Below are positions 18,844-28,002 of a stretch of 64,000 bases of DNA, piece by piece; the first letter of the stretch is position 1, and each line of letters opens with the position of its first letter. The stretch is from Tannerellaceae bacterium (GTDB taxonomy: Bacteria > Bacteroidota > Bacteroidia > Bacteroidales > Tannerellaceae). The stretch lies in the NCBI GenBank assembly GCA_031257015.1, contig JAIRPK010000040.1, positions 62,001-126,000 on the forward strand, in the 5' to 3' direction. The position numbers and the translations under genes were made by a program. The notes under the pieces were generated by a model. That model saw only the letters and a program-made list of their open reading frames with translations. It had not been told where the DNA came from and ran no database searches.

Positions 18844-20493
18844 TTATGGTTGCAGGCCTTGCTCTTTCAAGAGTTGGATGCCTTGGTCGCGGAGTTTGAA
18901 TTTCCGTATTTTGCCGCTGCCGGTGAGGGGGAAGCTGTTGACGAAAAATATGTACTTGGGGATTTTATGACGGGCTATTTGGCCGCGGCAGTAGTCTCGA
19001 ACTTCATCGTCGGTCATTTTAACTCCGTCGTGGAGGATGATGAAGGCGCCGACTTCTTCGCCGTATTTTTTGGAGGGGATGCCGACGACTTGAATGTCTT
19101 TTATGCCGTCTTTTTTATAGAGGAAGTCTTCTATTTCGCGGGGATAGATGTTTTCGCCTCCGCGGATAATCATGTCCTTGATGCGGCTGGTGATGCGGTA
19201 GTTGCCGTTGGCGTCCTTGATGCCGAGGTCGCCGCTGTGGAGCCAGCCGTTGGCGTCGATGACTTCGGCTGTCTCGACGGGGCGTTTGTAATATCCTTTC
19301 ATGACGAGGTAGCCGCGGCAGCACATTTCGCCTTGCTCGCCGTCGGGACATTCTTTGCCGGTTTCGGGATTGATGACTTTAACTTCGGTGAAGGGATATT
19401 CGTGGCCTACGGTGGTGCATCGGGTCTCGAAGCTGTCGGCGAGGGTGGAGTGTGTCATGCCGGGAGAGCTTTCGGTGAGGCCATAGACGCTTGTGATATA
19501 TGTGATGTGCATCCGCTCGGTTACTGCTCGCATGACTTCTTCGGGGCAGAGCGAGCCGGCCATGATGCCGGTGCGGAGGGAGGAGAGGTCGAACATGTCG
19601 AACATGGGGTGGTTCAGCTCGGCGATAAACATGGTGGGGACGCCGTATAGCGCGGTGCAGCGCTCTTTATGTATGGAGGCGAGGACGACGAGCGGGTCGA
19701 AGCGTTCGACCATAACCTGGACGCATCCGTGGGTGAGTACGTTCATGCTGGCCAGCACGACGCCGAAGCAATGGAAGAGTGGGACGCAGCAGCAGAGCTT
19801 GTCGTCAGCCGTGAAGCCCATTCCTTCGCCGGTGAAATATCCATTGTTGGTAATGTTATGATGGGTGAGCATGACGCCTTTGGGGAAGCCTGTTGTGCCG
19901 GAGGTGTACTGCATGTTGACTACGTCGTGGCAGTCGATGTTTTGTTTGGCTTTGTCGAGGGCTGCATCGTCAATGTTTTCGCCCAGGAGGAGGAGTTCGG
20001 CGGTGTTGTACATGCCGCGGTGTTTTTCCTGACCGATATAGACGATGTTCTTCATCTTGGGGAAGCGGTTGCTGCGGAGGTATCCTCTTTGCTGTTCTTT
20101 CAATTCGGGGAGCATGGCGTAGACCATGTCAATGTAGCTTCCGTCGAATACGCCTTCAGTGATGCAGAGCGTGTGCAAATCAGCGTCCTGGACGAGATAT
20201 TCCAGTTCGCTCTGCTTGTAATTCGTATTGACGGTGACGAGCACGGCTCCTATCTTGGCTCCGGCATAGAGGAAGGTGAGCCAGTCGGGGACGTTGGTCG
20301 CCCATATCCCGACATGGGTTCCTTTGCGTATGCCGATGGACAACATGCCTTTGGCCATACGGTCAACGCGCTCGTTGAAGACTTTCCAGGTGAAGCGAAG
20401 GTTGCGGTCGGAATATACGATGTATTCCTTGTCGGGCGTTTGCTTTGCCCAGTGTTCAAGCCATTGTCCAAGGGTGCGTTCTTGCAGTTCCAT
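18844..20493 (-). CDS. AMP-forming acyl-CoA synthetase (fatty-acid CoA ligase type)
   Basis: The 549-residue adenylate-forming enzyme has motif A3 as [19 protein letters not shown]5 as [14 protein letters not shown]7 [14 protein letters not shown]8 [19 protein letters not shown], and the A10 lysine in [12 protein letters not shown]. It should activate a carboxylic acid, probably a medium- or long-chain fatty acid, to its CoA ester through an acyl-AMP. The chain-length preference cannot be read from sequence. It starts 6 bases after the XRE-cupin regulator gene, so both are on one transcript and the regulator probably controls this enzyme. It has no membrane segment. Confidence 0.9.
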   Translation of the reverse strand: MELQERTLGQWLEHWAKQTPDKEYIVYSDRNLRFTWKVFNERVDRMAKGMLSIGIRKGTHVGIWATNVPDWLTFLYAGAKIGAVLVTVNTNYKQSELEYLVQDADLHTLCITEGVFDGSYIDMVYAMLPELKEQQRGYLRSNRFPKMKNIVYIGQEKHRGMYNTAELLLLGENIDDAALDKAKQNIDCHDVVNMQYTSGTTGFPKGVMLTHHNITNNGYFTGEGMGFTADDKLCCCVPLFHCFGVVLASMNVLTHGCVQVMVERFDPLVVLASIHKERCTALYGVPTMFIAELNHPMFDMFDLSSLRTGIMAGSLCPEEVMRAVTERMHITYITSVYGLTESSPGMTHSTLADSFETRCTTVGHEYPFTEVKVINPETGKECPDGEQGEMCCRGYLVMKGYYKRPVETAEVIDANGWLHSGDLGIKDANGNYRITSRIKDMIIRGGENIYPREIEDFLYKKDGIKDIQVVGIPSKKYGEEVGAFIILHDGVKMTDDEVRDYCRGQIARHKIPKYIFFVNSFPLTGSGKIRKFKLRDQGIQLLKEQGLQP

Positions 20494-20499
20494 ATTTTA

Positions 20500-21081
20500 T
20501 TAATAGGGGGTATAAATAACGCCGAGGATGCGTGCAGGATTGCCGTTGTAGGCATGTACGTGGTGAGCGACAATGGAATCGTAGTATATGCTGTCGCCTT
20601 CTTCGAGCACGTAGGTGTTCTTGCCGTAGTTGATTTCTACCAGGCCGTTGAGGACGAAGATAAATTCTTCGCCTTCGTGCGTTGAGAGGATGAAGTTGGC
20701 GTCATGCGCATGTTCGATGTCGATAAGGAAAGGCTCCATGTGGCGACCGGTTTTGGACTGCGAGAGTGAGAAATATTCCATGTGCTTGTGCGAAACGGTT
20801 GCGCTGTTGGAAAAGCTGATGCCGTTGGCATCACGGCTGTCGTTCTTTCTGCAAATAACGGGGCCTAGCTCCGACTGGTCGTCGAGAAATGTTCCGAGAC
20901 GTACGCCGAGCGCTCGCGCAATCTTGATGAGCGGAGACAGCGAAGGCAGAACGTTGTTTTCTTCTATGCTTTTTATTTGTTCGGCGCTCAGGCCGGTTCT
21001 TTCGGATACGTCTTCCAGGCTTAGATGTTGAGATTCGCGGATGTATCGGATGTTAGAGCCGATGATTTTGTTTGTGCCCAT
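20500..21081 (-). CDS. XRE-family transcription factor with C-terminal cupin
   Basis: The 193-residue protein has an N-terminal helix-turn-helix (about residues 8-62, IRESQHLSLEDVSERTGLSAEQIKSIEEN) and a C-terminal cupin_2 domain (about residues 110-190, with HEGEEFIFVLNGLVEI and EEGDSIYYDS...HHVHA). Such proteins bind a small ligand in the cupin and repress or activate a neighbouring metabolic gene. The acyl-CoA ligase starts 6 bases downstream, so an acyl or CoA-related effector is a fair inference. The promoter at 21134-21163 is perfect, and autoregulation there is plausible. Confidence 0.92.
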   Translation of the reverse strand: MGTNKIIGSNIRYIRESQHLSLEDVSERTGLSAEQIKSIEENNVLPSLSPLIKIARALGVRLGTFLDDQSELGPVICRKNDSRDANGISFSNSATVSHKHMEYFSLSQSKTGRHMEPFLIDIEHAHDANFILSTHEGEEFIFVLNGLVEINYGKNTYVLEEGDSIYYDSIVAHHVHAYNGNPARILGVIYTPY

Positions 21082-21133
21082 ACTTTAGTAATTGGTTTTT
21101 TTGTCATTAATTATTATTCTTAATCAAACGGCG

Positions 21134-21163
21134 CAAATTTACATGAATATTTTACTCTCGCAA
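21134..21163 (-). promoter_or_regulatory. Promoter of the XRE-acyl-CoA ligase operon
   Basis: TTG (21163-21161), a 19-base spacer and TAAATTTG (21141-21134) on the minus strand fit the Bacteroidetes promoter. The start codon is 52 bases downstream. Confidence 0.8.
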
Positions 21164-21317
21164 CTGCTAATGTGTGATTCTGTCGCTTCATGCCCCTTTT
21201 TACTTGCTTAATGATTAAACTCGCTGCTTGAACCGCAAGTATGGCTTCCATCTTCGCCTGCATTCTTGCGGATGGTTTTTCATGCGGATGGCTCACAGCC
21301 GGCGTTCCGCAAGCATT

Positions 21318-22907
21318 CTACTCCCCGCAATCATATAAATATGCACGCACGCCCTTGTTCCTGTATTCATCCAGTTTTTTCATCCCCAGGGAATCAAGCT
21401 TATTCAGGATCTCGGCCGTAGACGTCGGTTCAAGGTTGGAAAGCATAAACCAGGTTTTGCCTTTGAAGGAATATACATAATCGGGAATATTAAAGGGGCG
21501 GTGCGACATTAACAGTATCAGATCTGACAGATATTGATAATCCAGGTCGGAACTGTTAATGATATTTATTCGCTCGTTTACATGGCCAGTATCCATATAA
21601 TACCGCGTGGAATGAAGATGCGTATTTAGCATATATACACTGGATTTATCGCCCTTTTCAGTCTTGCTTTCAATATATTCAAGACATGCTTTGGTTTCTA
21701 CATGTTTTAACGGAAATTTTACGACGCCTGCAAGGCCAAGTATTAAAAGCATAATGATACAAAACATTTCGCGTTGCCGGATTCTTTCCAGAATATATCC
21801 TATACCCATGGAGCAAAGGAATATAATACCTGGAAATGTATATAGCATTAATCTACGGTCAACCGGATATAATTGCAATGCTGACATCGCCAGATGAATA
21901 ATAACAGGCGCACAAAACAGAATGAGCAAGCTTGCTTTTTTCAGTTTTATTATCCGAATAATACCCAGCACATATAATCCGGCGAATGCGCAAACAAGAC
22001 ACATTAATACAGTCTTTCCTGATGGATAAACCGTAAATTGTTCGAGTGAAAAATGCACTGAAAATATAGACGACAGAGCCTTAGTTACAACATCCGCAAA
22101 CCCGGAATTAAACGGATTAAGGATAAGGAAACCGTGATCCCTAATCCAAAAATCCTTCATAAATTCTTTCAGCGGATTCCCATGAACAAAAAGCAAATAA
22201 TACGTTGCTGCAGCGACTGCCCAACTGCAAAAAACGAATAGCAAAGGCCTTAGCGCTGCAGCAAGACTGCCATTTGGCCGTTCATTGCAGGCAAATATTT
22301 TATAGAGCAGAAACATGCCTGATGAGGCCAGAATGAAAGGAGAGGCGTTGACAAGGAATACGGCGATAATTCCCGCTATTCCCAACGCTAAATATTTCGC
22401 CCGCTCTATCCTGAAATCTTTGACTGTTAACCAAAATATTCCCAAAAGCATGAACATTTCAGTCATGTATGGTTTCACTTCATTTGAATATCTGTAAAAT
22501 GTCCGGCTGCTGCAAAAAATGGTAAGCGCAATGATTACACTCCATTTATCATTTACTGTTTTACGAACGAGGCAAACAAACAGCAATAACGATGCCCAGA
22601 AAGATAATAAAGGAAATAAACGAAGCCCATATTCGGAGTTCGGAATAAGCGTCGAAAAAAACTTTTCTATCAGCAGAAAAAGCGGCGGGGCTGTTTGTGC
22701 ATAATCAAGAGGTTTCAAGAGTTCTAATGCACTTCGGTGCATTATATTCAGTGCAAGCGCCGCTTCATCAATACACAGACCTCGGTTATAAAAGAATTGG
22801 GCTAGCGAGATAATTATGCCATAGATGACGATAATTTTAATGATTTTTCTTTCCGCAATAAAGCTTTCCAGCCAAGAGTTTTTAAGATATTTATTCATAT
22901 TTGACAA
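21318..22907 (-). CDS. GT39-like integral membrane glycosyltransferase
   Basis: The 529-residue protein has about 11 hydrophobic segments followed by a soluble C-terminal domain (about residues 400-529). The first loop carries an acidic pair in GLCIDEAALALN (Asp47, Glu48), the place of the catalytic acid in GT-C enzymes such as protein mannosyltransferases and ArnT. Such enzymes move a sugar from a polyprenyl-phosphate donor to a protein, lipid or glycan on the outer face of the inner membrane. No other glycan genes lie nearby and the acceptor is unknown. The gene looks richer in A and T than its neighbours, by eye, which could mean transfer. No clear promoter is visible. Confidence 0.75.
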   Translation of the reverse strand: MSNMNKYLKNSWLESFIAERKIIKIIVIYGIIISLAQFFYNRGLCIDEAALALNIMHRSALELLKPLDYAQTAPPLFLLIEKFFSTLIPNSEYGLRLFPLLSFWASLLLFVCLVRKTVNDKWSVIIALTIFCSSRTFYRYSNEVKPYMTEMFMLLGIFWLTVKDFRIERAKYLALGIAGIIAVFLVNASPFILASSGMFLLYKIFACNERPNGSLAAALRPLLFVFCSWAVAAATYYLLFVHGNPLKEFMKDFWIRDHGFLILNPFNSGFADVVTKALSSIFSVHFSLEQFTVYPSGKTVLMCLVCAFAGLYVLGIIRIIKLKKASLLILFCAPVIIHLAMSALQLYPVDRRLMLYTFPGIIFLCSMGIGYILERIRQREMFCIIMLLILGLAGVVKFPLKHVETKACLEYIESKTEKGDKSSVYMLNTHLHSTRYYMDTGHVNERINIINSSDLDYQYLSDLILLMSHRPFNIPDYVYSFKGKTWFMLSNLEPTSTAEILNKLDSLGMKKLDEYRNKGVRAYLYDCGE

Positions 22908-23178
22908 TATTATTTAGATAATAATTTTCACAGGAGTACATATTAATTACAAAGCTCGTAAATATATTAATATGAACAATAAGCCGGTGGCCGCGCGGGG
23001 ATTTTCTTCCCACGCTTGCAGAATAGTCCGCATCAGCGCAATTTCCAATTTTCAAAGTTTGGGCATGTCGCTCTAAAAGAAAATCACAAGCGAATCCCAA
23101 AAAGAAATCCTGAACAGCTCTCCACAATCTCCGAACATTTGAATCTGCGCCATTTCTGACGGTCAGCGCGTCATTTCC

Positions 23179-23290
23179 GGAAACATCGGCACCAGCGCCG
23201 AAACTGTCGGCACCAGCGCCGGAAACGTCGGCACCAGCGCCGAAACTGTCGGCACCGGTGCGGGAAACGTCGGCACCGGTGCGGGAAGAG
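23179..23290. repeat. Tandem array C, 21 bp unit, five copies alternating two types
   Basis: Units start at 23179, 23200, 23221, 23242 and 23263. They alternate GGAAACGTCGGCACC... and GAAACTGTCGGCACC..., so a 42 bp higher-order repeat exists. The core GGCACCAGCGCC (GGCACCGGTGCG in the last two units, containing the 10 bp palindrome GCACCGGTGC) is palindromic or nearly so. It is an inverted relative of array B. Confidence 0.9.
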
Positions 23291-23436
23291 CGGAATCTGC
23301 GAGAATGGGTGATTGCGGAAGATCGCATGTCGGGCTATTCGCTGCGGAGAGACATGGAGGTGCATCTCGAATGTCTGGATCTGGGGGAACTTGTCTGGAG
23401 CGAATCGCTCTTAATCGACGGTGGGGAAAAGAATAT

Positions 23437-23469
23437 CCGGCAGGAAAAATTGTTTTATTTTCCTGCCGG
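23437..23469 (-). terminator. Terminator of the cytochrome bd operon
   Basis: A perfect 12 bp stem CCGGCAGGAAAA/TTTTCCTGCCGG (23437-23448 with 23458-23469) lies 58 bases after the cydB stop and is followed on the minus strand by ATATTCTTTTCC. Confidence 0.75.
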
Positions 23470-23526
23470 ATGTAAAATACGGGAATACTAAAAACACTGA
23501 TTTTTTAGTCCCTTAATATTAGTGTA

Positions 23527-24675
23527 TCAGTAAGTATGTTCATTCTCCTTCATCTCTTTTTCGTCAATCTTGCGCAAGTCCAGCGCTCTCCATGCGTAGA
23601 CGATGTAGGCAAGGACGAAGGGGATGAGGATGGAGCAAATGCTCATGGCTTTTAGGGTGAAGAGGCTTGAACAGCTGTTTTCCATCGTAAGCGAGCTTTT
23701 GGCATCGACCAGGGACGGATAGTAGGCGGTGTGGTTCCAGCCGGCGATCAGCAGCAGGGCAAGGACGGTGAACACTGTTCCTGTACCGGCAAACCAGATG
23801 CCTTTGTTCCATGTGCCCGAGAGTATCGTTTTTATGATTCCGAACAGGACGCCGACTACGCCAATAAGCAGAATGGCAAGTACTGCGGGCATTTCTATCA
23901 GGTTGAACAGGTATTTGTAATCGACCCAGGCCATTTCTTTGCTGTCGAATCCTTTCTGCAAAACGAGGTGGACAAGGAATGTCAGGAAGCAAACCAGGAA
24001 CAGGCCGGTCTCGATAATCAGCTGCTTGCGCGAACGTTTTTGTATATCGGCGTCGGCAATATTGTTGATGAAATACAGCAGGGCGAGCACTCTGGCAAGG
24101 AAGAATACTGCGAGGCCAAGCGCCAGGTTCCATGGATTGAAGGCGGCTTCAAGTCCGTGCAGCTGAACTCCGTGATATTCAACCCAACTGGATATGACCG
24201 GCATTCCGAGGTCGGTAAGGTTGGCTTTGTTGACAATGAAGTTGGCGCCGTTGTAAAATGTCCCTACGGCTGTTCCGATCAGGACGGGGCCAAGGATGCC
24301 GTTGATGATGAGGAATATTTGGTAGGTCTTTTTCCCCAGCAGATTTCCTTTCTTGGCTTGATATTCATACGAGACGGCTTGCAAGACGAAGCAAAAGAGT
24401 ATGAGCAACCATACCCAGTATGCGCCGCCGAAGCTTGTTGAATAGAATAGCGGGAAGGATGCGAAGAAGGCGCCGCCGAATGTTACCAGCGTTGTGAAGG
24501 TAAATTCCCATTTGCGCCCGGTGGAGTTGATGAGCATCTTTTGTTGCATTTCGTTTTTGCCGATGGTGAAAAGGAGCGATTGTCCGCCCTGGACGAAGAG
24601 CAGGAAGACGAGTAAGGCTCCTAATAATGATACAAGAAACCACCAGTAATGCTGTAATAATATATATGTATCCAT
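23527..24675 (-). CDS. cydB: Cytochrome bd ubiquinol oxidase subunit II
   Basis: The 382-residue membrane protein has eight or nine hydrophobic segments and belongs to the CydB family (LLGALLVFLLFVQGGQSLLF at the N-terminus). With CydA it forms the high-affinity terminal oxidase that reduces oxygen with quinol, allowing nanaerobic respiration and oxygen detoxification in otherwise anaerobic Bacteroidales. It starts 15 bases after cydA. The C-terminus is a short charged tail (DLRKIDEKEMKENEHTY). Length is in the family range. Confidence 0.95.
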   Translation of the reverse strand: MDTYILLQHYWWFLVSLLGALLVFLLFVQGGQSLLFTIGKNEMQQKMLINSTGRKWEFTFTTLVTFGGAFFASFPLFYSTSFGGAYWVWLLILFCFVLQAVSYEYQAKKGNLLGKKTYQIFLIINGILGPVLIGTAVGTFYNGANFIVNKANLTDLGMPVISSWVEYHGVQLHGLEAAFNPWNLALGLAVFFLARVLALLYFINNIADADIQKRSRKQLIIETGLFLVCFLTFLVHLVLQKGFDSKEMAWVDYKYLFNLIEMPAVLAILLIGVVGVLFGIIKTILSGTWNKGIWFAGTGTVFTVLALLLIAGWNHTAYYPSLVDAKSSLTMENSCSSLFTLKAMSICSILIPFVLAYIVYAWRALDLRKIDEKEMKENEHTY

Positions 24676-24690
24676 AATTTGTCTTTTGAA

Positions 24691-26259
24691 TTATTCGGTT
24701 GTTGAGACGGCCGGGCCTTTCTTTATTGTTTTAAACATAATGCTCAATTCTGCAATCAGGAGGATTGTAAACAGAATGAGGAAGAGGAAGAAGGTTATTT
24801 GTACTGATGATGGGGCGAGCTTGGAGACGGCGGCGTTCAGCGGCAGCGTGTCCTGTATAGCCCAGGGCTGTCTGCCGAGTTCGGCCACGGCCCATCCGCA
24901 CTGGCTTGCAATATAGACGATTGGAATTGACCAGACGCAAATGTTTTGCAGCCATCGCATGTTTTCAAACTTGCCTTTAACGGATGCCCAGACGGCGACG
25001 ATAAATAGCACAAGGAAGAGTCCGCCGAAGATGACCATAACCCTGAAGGCGTAGAACGTTGGGGCAACGGGGGGGATGAGGTCTGTCGGATTTTTGATAT
25101 AGCCGTATCCGAAATATTGGAAATTGGCTTTGAGTGTGGCGTCGGCTTGTTTCATGGCTTCAACGTCACGTTCGGACTGGGGTTTGTCCAGCTCCTTTCT
25201 GTATTCGCCGAAAGCGGCGATTGCCTGTTTACCGCGTTCGATTTTTTCTTGAGCGGAAAGTGCGATTTGTCCGTCGGGCATGGTGTAGCCTCCTTTTATA
25301 AGTTCCTCTATGCCGGGAACGTATCCGTTCAAATCGCGCTGGGCGAAGAAGGATAACAGTTTGGGGAGTTCAATTTTGAATACAAACGGATCGGTTGCAT
25401 CATCGTAGGCATCTTTATGGGATAATACGCCTACGCCTACGAGGCCTACGCCGTTGCCGCCCTTATACAGACTTTCCATTGCGGCGAGCTTCATAGGCTG
25501 CTTCTGCGCCACTTGGTATGCGGAGCCGTCGCCCGTCCATGCGGTCAGCACAGTCGCTACCAGGCCGAATATTGCGGAGACCTTGATGCTGGCGAGAGCA
25601 AATTCTCTGTGCCGCTTTTTCAGCAAATACCAGCTGCTTATGCCAAGCACTACGATAGCGCCAAGAATCCAGGCGGACAGCACGGTGTGGAGGAATTTGT
25701 TGACGGCTACGGGTGAAAGTGCTACGGCGAAGAAGTCAACCATTTCGCTGCGCCCCGTGTCGGGATTGAACTCCATTCCGACAGGATTCTGCATCCAGGC
25801 ATTGGCGACCAGAATCCAGAGTGCGGAGATGGTTGCCCCTGCAATAGTTAGCCAAGTCGATGCCAAGTGGAATTTCTTACTCACTTTGTTCCATCCGAAG
25901 AACATAACGGCAATAAACGTTGCTTCCATAAAGAAAGCCAGTACGCCTTCGATGGCTAATGGGGCGCCGAAGATGTCGCCAACGAACCAGCTGTAATTTG
26001 ACCAGTTTGTTCCAAATTCAAATTCGAGTATAAGACCTGTTGCTACGCCGATGGCGAAGTTTATGCCAAATATTCTCATCCAGAATTGAGCCGTAGTTTT
26101 CCAAAACTCTTTTCCTGTCCTGTAATAAATGGTTTCCATTATCGCCTGGATGATGCCGAGGCCTAAAGTAAGGGGTACGAATAGCCAATGGTAAATGGCT
26201 GTGAGGGCAAACTGTGCCCTTGACCAATCAATTAAAGAAGTGTCAATACTTGCGATCAT
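24691..26259 (-). CDS. cydA: Cytochrome bd ubiquinol oxidase subunit I
   Basis: The 522-residue subunit carries hemes b558, b595 and d and the quinol site. Family features are SRAQFALTAIYHWLFVPLTLGLG with the heme-ligand His, the FFMEATFIAVMFFGW segment, and the GRQPW-containing AELGRQPWAIQDTLP near residue 460. A long hydrophilic Q-loop (about residues 255-375) contains the alternating charged helix EQKIERGKQAIAAFGEYRKE-type sequence. It begins 14 bases after the DUF4492 gene, within the same operon as cydB. Confidence 0.96.
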   Translation of the reverse strand: MIASIDTSLIDWSRAQFALTAIYHWLFVPLTLGLGIIQAIMETIYYRTGKEFWKTTAQFWMRIFGINFAIGVATGLILEFEFGTNWSNYSWFVGDIFGAPLAIEGVLAFFMEATFIAVMFFGWNKVSKKFHLASTWLTIAGATISALWILVANAWMQNPVGMEFNPDTGRSEMVDFFAVALSPVAVNKFLHTVLSAWILGAIVVLGISSWYLLKKRHREFALASIKVSAIFGLVATVLTAWTGDGSAYQVAQKQPMKLAAMESLYKGGNGVGLVGVGVLSHKDAYDDATDPFVFKIELPKLLSFFAQRDLNGYVPGIEELIKGGYTMPDGQIALSAQEKIERGKQAIAAFGEYRKELDKPQSERDVEAMKQADATLKANFQYFGYGYIKNPTDLIPPVAPTFYAFRVMVIFGGLFLVLFIVAVWASVKGKFENMRWLQNICVWSIPIVYIASQCGWAVAELGRQPWAIQDTLPLNAAVSKLAPSSVQITFFLFLILFTILLIAELSIMFKTIKKGPAVSTTE

Positions 26260-26273
26260 AATATTAATTTGTT

Positions 26274-26501
26274 TTAAGGATTAATAGCTCGTTTAATCAG
26301 CTCATCGGATACATACTCCTGCTTGAGCGTTTCGTCTTTGAACTGCCCAAGAAAGCGGGGGAAGAAAATAGGTTTCAGAATGCAAAACATAATCATCAGC
26401 TTTATAATTATAATTAGCCATAATGTTCTGCCTATCGTCATGCTTCGGAATCCCTCGGCATAGAATTTAATAACCCTCATGGGTATTGTCTCATTTTTCA
26501 T
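26274..26501 (-). CDS. DUF4492 small membrane protein of the cytochrome bd operon
   Basis: The 75-residue protein has one hydrophobic segment (TLWLIIIIKLMIMFCILKPI, about residues 28-47) after a short basic N-terminus with YAEGFRSMTIGRTL. DUF4492 proteins sit upstream of cydA in many Bacteroidetes and probably help assemble or stabilise the oxidase, like the small CydX subunit of Proteobacteria; that role is inference. It is the first gene of the operon, 14 bases before cydA. Confidence 0.85.
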   Translation of the reverse strand: MKNETIPMRVIKFYAEGFRSMTIGRTLWLIIIIKLMIMFCILKPIFFPRFLGQFKDETLKQEYVSDELIKRAINP

Positions 26502-26547
26502 AATAATACAATTTGATGTTTAGGCAACGTGCTCTAAAACTTGGAAA

Positions 26548-26622
26548 CAAATATAAGAAGTATTTTTAAATCTTTATGTTTGCAGACAAATATAAATCAT
26601 AAAGATTGTGAAAATACTTCTT
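26548..26622 (-). promoter_or_regulatory. cyd operon promoter with a long inverted repeat
   Basis: A TATATTTG -7 box lies at 26555-26548 on the minus strand, 47 bases before the DUF4492 start codon. Directly upstream is a near-perfect inverted repeat with arms of about 24 bases (26556-26578 and 26598-26622; each begins AAGAAGTATTTT and ends ATCTTTATG read inward). It covers the -33 region, where an activator or repressor would act. A redox- or oxygen-responsive regulator is the natural guess but none is encoded nearby. Confidence 0.6.
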
Positions 26623-26666
26623 TTAGTTACCATGCAATCTGATTGTACAAATGTGGTTTAATAAAT

Positions 26667-26690
26667 AACTACGGGGTTAACTCCGTAGTT
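26667..26690 (-). terminator. Hairpin after the TPR-TonB gene
   Basis: The stem AACTACGG/CCGTAGTT (26667-26674 with 26683-26690) lies 8 bases after the stop codon of the gene at 26698 and is followed on the minus strand by ATTTATTAAA. The T-run is weak. Confidence 0.55.
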
Positions 26691-26697
26691 GGAAGCT

Positions 26698-27975
26698 TTA
26701 CTTCTTCTCTGCTACGGAGCCGGGATAGTTATAGGTGATACGCCCATGCTGATTCGTCTTTTTGGAATTATTAAACTTAACCTTGCGAGCTGCTTCGAGT
26801 GCACTTTTGCGCATGTTCTCATCGGCTATATCAGTCCCGTCGCCTATCTTGGCGTCGATAACATTTCCCTTAGAATCAATGGTTATATCAACATTTATCC
26901 GGCCTCCTTCCTTTCCGGTATATACCGGCTTCGGCAGGATTGGCTCTTTCGTATAGCGCCCATCGTTATCCGACTGTTCCGGTTTTGAAACCGGGGCTAC
27001 GGTGGATGGGGAAGTAGTCGTCGGCCTGGCGGTTGAGGCGGATGGCCTGGCTATCGGAGTGGACGGTTTCGCTGCTGCGGTATCGCCGATTAGCACTCGT
27101 TTAGCCTCCCGGTTCTCGGTCGGAGGAGCAATCTTTTGAGAGCCTGTTCCGCCGGCAGCGATGAACGGAGTGTAGCCTTGAGATTCGGCTGTGCCGGCTG
27201 GAGGATATACCCGGCGTTCGCCGGCGCCGGCCTTCGGAGCAGGTGTTACATTATTATTAGTCTGGGGGTACACTCTCCGCTCAACAGGGCGAGGCTGTAC
27301 GATTACAACTATTTCATCGTCAAGCGTGCCTTGCGTCGGGGGGACTTCACGATCAAGCTCGTCGCTAACTTCCGGGCGCCTTGTCTGCGGGCGCGGGGGG
27401 ATGGGGCGGCTCTCTACGCGGGTATTGCTTGCCAGCAGCGGGGCGGCGGGGGCTTGTGTTGCCGACATTCTGTGGCGAACGGCGAACAGTCCGTATTTGG
27501 CATAAGCATAGTTGGGGTCTATTTTCAAGGCTTGCTCAAACAATGAAATGGCTTCGGTATAGTCGCCTCTCTCGTCGTATATGCTGCCAAGGTTACAGTA
27601 CGCCTCAACAAAGTCCGGCTTTAGGCTTATGGCCTTGCGATATGCCGTGATGGCCTGGGCGTACATGGCTTGGTCGTCGTATGCGTCGCCCAGGTTATTG
27701 TAGGCTCTCGCGAATGTCGGGGCGGCTTGTATTGCCTTGCGGTATGCGCTGACTGCTTGTGAATAGCTGCCTTGCCTTCTGTATGTATTGCCCATGGAGA
27801 AATAGGCTTCGGCGTCGGACGGATCTGCTTCTACGGCTAGCTTGAATGCGTTTGCGGCTAGCCGGTAATTTCCTCTGTTATAGTATGCTTCGCCGAGGCT
27901 GAAGTGGTCGCTTCCCTGGGCGGAGGCTGTGGCTGATGCCAGGAGGAGGCAGGCGGCGGTAATAATCCTTTTCAT
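26698..27975 (-). CDS. Secreted TPR protein with TonB-C-like C-terminal domain
   Basis: The 425-residue protein has a cleavable signal peptide (to about SAQG at residue 21). Four or five tetratricopeptide repeats follow (about residues 23-170, e.g. AYYNRGNYRLAANAFKLAVE). A long Pro/Ala/Thr-rich linker runs from about residue 175 to 340. The C-terminal domain resembles TonB_C (GGRINVDITIDSKGNVIDAKIGDG... ARKVKFN). Classical TonB is anchored by an N-terminal membrane helix; here a signal peptide and TPRs take that place, so it is more likely a periplasmic adaptor than an energy transducer. It follows a second TPR gene by 27 bases, and the two were probably duplicated from one ancestor. Confidence 0.82.
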   Translation of the reverse strand: MKRIITAACLLLASATASAQGSDHFSLGEAYYNRGNYRLAANAFKLAVEADPSDAEAYFSMGNTYRRQGSYSQAVSAYRKAIQAAPTFARAYNNLGDAYDDQAMYAQAITAYRKAISLKPDFVEAYCNLGSIYDERGDYTEAISLFEQALKIDPNYAYAKYGLFAVRHRMSATQAPAAPLLASNTRVESRPIPPRPQTRRPEVSDELDREVPPTQGTLDDEIVVIVQPRPVERRVYPQTNNNVTPAPKAGAGERRVYPPAGTAESQGYTPFIAAGGTGSQKIAPPTENREAKRVLIGDTAAAKPSTPIARPSASTARPTTTSPSTVAPVSKPEQSDNDGRYTKEPILPKPVYTGKEGGRINVDITIDSKGNVIDAKIGDGTDIADENMRKSALEAARKVKFNNSKKTNQHGRITYNYPGSVAEKK

Positions 27976-28002
27976 TGTTGTTTTGCGAGTTATTGTTATG
28001 TC

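Larger units (their letters stand above)
22908..23526. other. Intergenic stretch with repeat array C and the cydB terminator
   Basis: This 619-base gap holds a 21 bp tandem array and the cyd operon terminator. Open frames run through the array on both strands because 21 is a multiple of three, giving heptad-like peptides (GADVSGA, GADSFGA). They have no start-site support and no other domain. Confidence 0.6.

Noticed and set aside
22891..23328. 145-codon minus ORF with GADVSGA/GADSFGA repeats
   Set aside because: It is a translation of the 21 bp array C and its flank. It overlaps the promoter side of the glycosyltransferase gene and has no supporting signal.
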